Shown: positions 60,560 through 64,000 of the stretch, piece after piece
Layout: each line of letters opens with the position of its first letter
How positions within the stretch are numbered: the stretch's first letter is position 1
Source of the DNA: Lysobacter sp. MMG2
Lineage (GTDB): Bacteria > Pseudomonadota > Gammaproteobacteria > Xanthomonadales > Xanthomonadaceae
DNA: 64,000 bases
Assembly: GCF_016735495.2 (NCBI RefSeq)
Contig: NZ_JAERQY020000005.1
Location: 1 to 64,000, forward strand
Direction: 5' to 3'
Translations under genes and position numbers: made by a program
Notes under the pieces: generated by a model
What the model was told of the DNA's origin: nothing
What the model saw: only the letters and a program-made list of their open reading frames with translations
Database searches by the model: none

Positions 60560-61468
60560 ATGAAAACCGCGTTCCTCGGCAGCCTCCTGATGGCCGCCAC
60601 CCTCGCCTCCCCGGCCCTGGCGCAGGACACCGCCGCCACCGCCGAAACCCGCTACGTCCAGGTCAATGGCGATCGCATCGCCTACCGCCGCATCGGCACG
60701 GGCTCGCCCATCGTGCTGGCCAACCGCATGCGCGGGACGCTCGATACGTGGGACCCGCGGTTCCTGGACACGCTCGCCCGCCACCATACGGTGATCACGT
60801 TCGACTACCCCGGTGTCGGCTACTCGCGCGGCACGCTGCCCGACGACATGGGCAAGGTCGCCGCGTTCGTCGGCGACTTCACCTCCGTCATCAAGGTGGA
60901 CCGCTTCGCGATGCTCGGCTGGTCGTGGGGTGGCTTCACGACGCAGACGCTGCTGCTCGACGAGCCCGAGCGCGTGACGCACGCGATCCTCGTGGGCACC
61001 AACCCGCCAGGTCCGGGCCAGCTGCCGATCCAGGACGTATTCATCGAACGCGCGCTCAAGCCGGTCAATGACCTGGCCGACGAGGAAGTGCTCTTCTTCG
61101 ATCCGTCCTCCGACTTCAGCCGCCGCATGGCAAAGCAATCGCGTGACCGCATCTACGCGCGCCCGGACGTCATCTCGAAGATCCCGCACACGATGGACAT
61201 GATCCAGACCTACCTCAAGGCGGCCGAAGCCTTCGGCCAGGATTCGACGGAACGCCGCGCGAAGCTGGCGCAGACGCGCACGCCGATCTTCGTCATCAGC
61301 GGCGACCGCGACACCAGCACCGCCGGGCAGAACTGGTTCCCGCTGATCGGGCAGATGCGCAATGCGCAGTTCGTGTTCTATCCCGAATCCGGCCACGGCC
61401 CGCAGCACCAGTACCCGGAACTGTCGGCGCAGTACATCAGCGACTTCATCGCCCGCACGTCCAAGTGA
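60560..61468 (+). CDS. Exported alpha/beta hydrolase
   Basis: A 302-aa protein with a signal peptide (LGSLLMAATLASPALAQ). The alpha/beta hydrolase fold shows the nucleophile elbow GWSWGG (Ser) and the catalytic His in ESGHGPQH near residue 283, with the acid probably in VISGDRDTS. It would act on a small ester or similar substrate in the periplasm. It overlaps the aldo-keto reductase ORF region and is divergent from lysR. Confidence 0.82.
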   Translation: MKTAFLGSLLMAATLASPALAQDTAATAETRYVQVNGDRIAYRRIGTGSPIVLANRMRGTLDTWDPRFLDTLARHHTVITFDYPGVGYSRGTLPDDMGKVAAFVGDFTSVIKVDRFAMLGWSWGGFTTQTLLLDEPERVTHAILVGTNPPGPGQLPIQDVFIERALKPVNDLADEEVLFFDPSSDFSRRMAKQSRDRIYARPDVISKIPHTMDMIQTYLKAAEAFGQDSTERRAKLAQTRTPIFVISGDRDTSTAGQNWFPLIGQMRNAQFVFYPESGHGPQHQYPELSAQYISDFIARTSK

Positions 61469-61494
61469 CCGCGCATTCACCAGGAGGATCCGTC

Positions 61495-62529
61495 ATGCGT
61501 TACCGCATCTTCGGCAACACCGGCCTTCGCGTCTCCACGCTTGCGCTGGGCACCGGCAACTTCGGCAAGGGCTGGGGTTACGGCGCCGAGCAGGACGAGG
61601 CCCAGCGCATCTACACGACGTACCGCGAGGCCGGCGGCAATTTCATCGACACCGCCGATCAGTACCAGTTCGGCCAGTCGGAGACGATGCTCGGCGAGTT
61701 CATTGCGCGCGACCGCGACGACATCGTGCTCGCCACCAAGTTCTCGCTGGGCGATGCGCCCGATGCGGGCCTGCAGCGCAGCGGCAACAGCCGCAAGGCG
61801 ATGCTGCGTTCGGTCGAAGCCAGCCTCAAGCGTCTGAACACCGATCGCGTCGACCTGCTCTGGGTCCACATGCCCGACGGCGTCACGCCGATCGACGAGA
61901 TCGCGCGCGCACTCGACGACCTCGTGCGCAGCGGCAAGATTCTCTATGCGGGGCTGTCCGACTTTCCGGCGTGGCGCGTCGCGACCGCTGCGACCCTGGC
62001 GGAAGTTCGAGGTTGGTCACCGGTGGCCGCGGTGCAACTGGAGTACAGCCTGGTCGAACGCTCCGCCGAGCGCGAGCTGTTGCCGATGGCCGCCGGCTTC
62101 AACCTCGGCACGGTGGCCTGGTCGCCGCTGGGCGGTGGCCTGCTGACGGGCAAATACCGTCGCGGCGAAACGGGTCGCGCGCAAGGCCTCGGTGTGGTCA
62201 TCCACGGCGAGAGCGACGCGCGAAAGACGGCGACCGTCGATGCCGTGCTGGCCATCGCCGACGAGATCGGCGTGTCGCCCGGCCAGGTGGCGATCGCCTG
62301 GGTGCTGGCGAAGGGCGTGCTGCCGATCATCGGACCGCGCACGCACGAACAGCTCAATGACAACCTGTCATCGATCAATGTGACGTTGACCGACGATCAG
62401 GTCCAGCGCCTGGACGCGGCGAGCGCCATCACGCTCGGATTCCCGCACGACGTCGTCGCGGAGACTGCTCCGGCGCTGGCGGGCGGCAAGCTGGAACTGA
62501 TCGACTGGCCGCGTCGCGCCATACGCTAG
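61495..62529 (+). CDS. Aldo/keto reductase
   Basis: A 344-aa NADPH-dependent oxidoreductase from ATG 61495 (AGGAGG upstream). The catalytic tetrad is visible: Asp and Tyr in DTADQYQFG, Lys in LATKFSLG and His in LLWVHMPDG. The cofactor-binding C-terminus is present (GVLPIIGPRTHEQLNDNL). It reduces an aldehyde or ketone. It is the second gene after the alpha/beta hydrolase, and the unit is convergent with the next lysR. Confidence 0.88.
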   Translation: MRYRIFGNTGLRVSTLALGTGNFGKGWGYGAEQDEAQRIYTTYREAGGNFIDTADQYQFGQSETMLGEFIARDRDDIVLATKFSLGDAPDAGLQRSGNSRKAMLRSVEASLKRLNTDRVDLLWVHMPDGVTPIDEIARALDDLVRSGKILYAGLSDFPAWRVATAATLAEVRGWSPVAAVQLEYSLVERSAERELLPMAAGFNLGTVAWSPLGGGLLTGKYRRGETGRAQGLGVVIHGESDARKTATVDAVLAIADEIGVSPGQVAIAWVLAKGVLPIIGPRTHEQLNDNLSSINVTLTDDQVQRLDAASAITLGFPHDVVAETAPALAGGKLELIDWPRRAIR

Positions 62530-62540
62530 TGTTGGACCGG

Positions 62541-62567
62541 CCGCGCAGGTCTACCGGATCTGCGCGG
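62541..62567. terminator. Hairpin between convergent aldo-keto reductase and lysR genes
   Basis: CCGCGCAG-11 nt-CTGCGCGG is a perfect 8-bp stem placed between two convergent stops. It is a likely bidirectional terminator, without a strong T-tract. Confidence 0.5.
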
Positions 62568-62615
62568 TTCCGCCATCGACATTGCGGACATGCGTGGCGT
62601 CGCTGGGACGCGCGC

Positions 62616-63545
62616 CTAGCCGATGCTGCCGGCAAAGCGCTCGGCAAGATTCCGCGCCTTGAACGATTCGACGACGTGATCGACGAAGACGCGCGTCTTG
62701 GCCGGCATCAACGTACGACTTGCGTAGTACAGCGAGATCGGGCCGGCATCGGCGTACCACTTGGGGACCAGGCGGACGAGTTCGCCCCGCTCCATGAAAG
62801 GCAACGCGTCCGGGACGGCGATGAGTGCCACACCGAGGCCGAGCACCGCGGCGCGCGTCATCGCGGCCGGATCATTCAGCACCAAGTGATGGCGAAGCTG
62901 CGCATGCTGCGTGTGGCCGGCGGCGTCGCGCAATGTCCATTCACGGACGCGGCCGGTACGCGCCGAACGCATCACGATGCCGTCCATCTCGGACAGATCC
63001 TGAGGCGTGGTCGGCTTGCGGCGCCCTTCCACGTATGCCGGCGAGGCCACCGCGATGATGTGCGCCGGTGCGAGCGTGCGCGAGACGACGCCCGGCGACA
63101 GTTCGAAGCCGCCGCCGATGGCCGCGTCGAAACCTTCTGCGACCAGATCGACCTGGCGATTGTCGAACTGCCAGTCGATGCGCACGTGCGGATAGCGCTG
63201 CATGAACTCCGGCAGCAGCGGCAGCAGGTACTCCATTCCAAACGCCAGCGCCACACTGACCTTCAGCACGCCGGCCGGATCGCCATCGTCCTTGGCCACG
63301 CCGGAGATCGCGGACTGCAGTCCATCCAGATGGTCGCGAATCCCGAGCAGGAACCGCTCGCCGGATTCGGTCAGCGTGAGCTTGCGCGTGCTTCGATGGA
63401 ACAGTCGCGTGCCGAGGTTCTTCTCCAGAAGCGCCACGTTGCGGCTGATCGCAGCCGGCGTCAGCCCGAGTTGCCGCGCCGCCGCAGAGAAGCCGCCGAG
63501 TTCCGCGCTGCGGACGAAGGATTCCAGGTTGGCCAGGGTTTCCAC
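62616..63545 (-). CDS. LysR-family transcriptional regulator
   Basis: A 309-aa regulator. The N-terminal helix-turn-helix (LESFVRSAELGGFSAAARQL ... AAISRNVALLEKNLGTRLFHR) is followed by an effector domain of the CrgA/QbdR-like LysR group (FDAAIGGGFELSPGVVSRTL). It is divergent from the short-chain dehydrogenase gene, its likely target. Confidence 0.88.
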   Translation of the reverse strand: METLANLESFVRSAELGGFSAAARQLGLTPAAISRNVALLEKNLGTRLFHRSTRKLTLTESGERFLLGIRDHLDGLQSAISGVAKDDGDPAGVLKVSVALAFGMEYLLPLLPEFMQRYPHVRIDWQFDNRQVDLVAEGFDAAIGGGFELSPGVVSRTLAPAHIIAVASPAYVEGRRKPTTPQDLSEMDGIVMRSARTGRVREWTLRDAAGHTQHAQLRHHLVLNDPAAMTRAAVLGLGVALIAVPDALPFMERGELVRLVPKWYADAGPISLYYASRTLMPAKTRVFVDHVVESFKARNLAERFAGSIG

Positions 63546-63556
63546 GGTCGCCCCGC

Positions 63557-63573
63557 TTCAAGTAGTGCTTGAA
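63557..63573. promoter_or_regulatory. TTCAAG-TAGTG-CTTGAA palindrome in the second LysR divergent promoter
   Basis: A perfect 6-bp inverted repeat with a 5-nt centre lies 11 bp before the lysR start. It is a candidate operator. The block at 63582-63609 matches 60456-60482 of the other lysR promoter. Confidence 0.45.
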
Positions 63574-63660
63574 ACTGATTCTAGGCATTACCGGCTACCG
63601 GGTGGGAAGTGGCGGGCGCATCGTTCGCTCCACGCACTCCCCTCCTCCCGGATTACCGCC

Positions 63661-64000
63661 ATGAATACCCAAACCACCCCGTCCGCCCTCCCCCTCTCCG
63701 GCAAGGTCGCGCTCGTCACCGGCGGCTCGCGCTCCATCGGCGCGGCCGTCGCCAAGCGCCTGGCCGCCGATGGCGCCAAGGTCGCCTTCACGTACTTCGG
63801 TTCGCCGCAGCAGGCCGAAGAAACGGCGCGCGCGATCCAGGCGCTCGGCGGTACGGCGCTGCCGGTGCTCGCCGATGCGGGCAACCCGGATGCCGTCCGT
63901 GCGGCCGTCGCGCAGGTCGTGGAGACCTTCGGCGCGCTCGACATCCTGGTCAACAACGCCGGCATTGCCCTCGGCGGCGGCCCGGTCGACCAGATCGGCT
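63661..64000 (+). CDS. Short-chain dehydrogenase/reductase, 5' part (runs off the window)
   Basis: ATG 63661 opens an SDR: the NAD(P)-binding motif is VALVTGGSRSIGAAVAKRL, and LDILVNNAGIALGGG follows near residue 95. The catalytic Tyr-Lys lies beyond the window. It is divergent from the adjacent lysR and probably regulated by it. Confidence 0.85.
   Translation, partial: MNTQTTPSALPLSGKVALVTGGSRSIGAAVAKRLAADGAKVAFTYFGSPQQAEETARAIQALGGTALPVLADAGNPDAVRAAVAQVVETFGALDILVNNAGIALGGGPVDQIG

Overview
The window is 64 kb of GC-rich (visibly about 65-68%) chromosomal DNA from a gammaproteobacterium, most likely a Lysobacter-like member of the Lysobacteraceae/Xanthomonadaceae. The evidence is the codon use, the MASE1 and PAS histidine kinases, the split YD-repeat secreted proteins, an integron attC site of the type I associate with xanthomonads, and dispersed AGCGGACAT hairpin repeats. 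This placement is inference; there is no rRNA or housekeeping marker. No rRNA, tRNA, CRISPR array or replication origin was seen.

1-22.9 kb is accessory DNA. It opens with two IS3-family copies abutting in opposite orientation, then a broken HEPN-type gene. Next come two large minus-strand genes: a 1069-aa protein with a PD-(D/E)XK-like N-terminus, and a 497-aa SEC-C protein with a nuclease-like N-terminus. They form a plausible unrecognised defence pair behind a promoter with a built-in inverted repeat. A textbook integron gene cassette follows (zinc-ribbon gene between attC sites). Then comes a duplicated, split YD/RHS secreted-toxin locus with an overlapping immunity-like gene (7.1-14.1 kb). 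Last is a Tn7-like transposition module (TnsA-like, TnsB, TnsC, TniQ; 16.8-22.2 kb), with a XRE/GNAT pair and an unknown divergent gene across a perfect palindromic operator.

22.9-41 kb is signalling and lipid modification. It holds a frameshifted PAS kinase, a three-PAS hybrid kinase, a TspO-like membrane protein, and a MASE1 kinase divergent from a LuxR-type response regulator. An operon-like run of eight lipid genes follows (desaturase, FAD oxidoreductase, DUF1365, cyclopropane-synthase-like methyltransferase, DUF2878, DUF1295, second methyltransferase, lipocalin), largely coupled by ATGA overlaps. A conserved CGTAGTT(C/G)TAC motif precedes three transcription units here and may be the target of the regulator.

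41-60 kb is a mosaic of small genes and short operons. It includes Hsp20 with a sigma-32-type promoter, a DUF1254 lipoprotein, a cytosolic arylsulfatase next to a frameshifted IS110-family element, and a CoA-transferase-III protein carrying a Tat signal. It continues with outer-membrane proteins, a CDF transporter and a DUF3604-PpiC-HupE operon. Eight complete ~85-bp bipartite hairpin repeats plus two half copies are confined to 41.1-59.5 kb. Nearly all lie just 3' of minus-strand genes, in one fixed orientation, and several orphan genes are bracketed by two copies.

60-64 kb holds two LysR regulators, each divergent from metabolic genes (alpha/beta hydrolase plus aldo-keto reductase; a short-chain dehydrogenase cut by the window end). 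Both divergent promoters share a ~28-bp sequence, which suggests common control or duplication.
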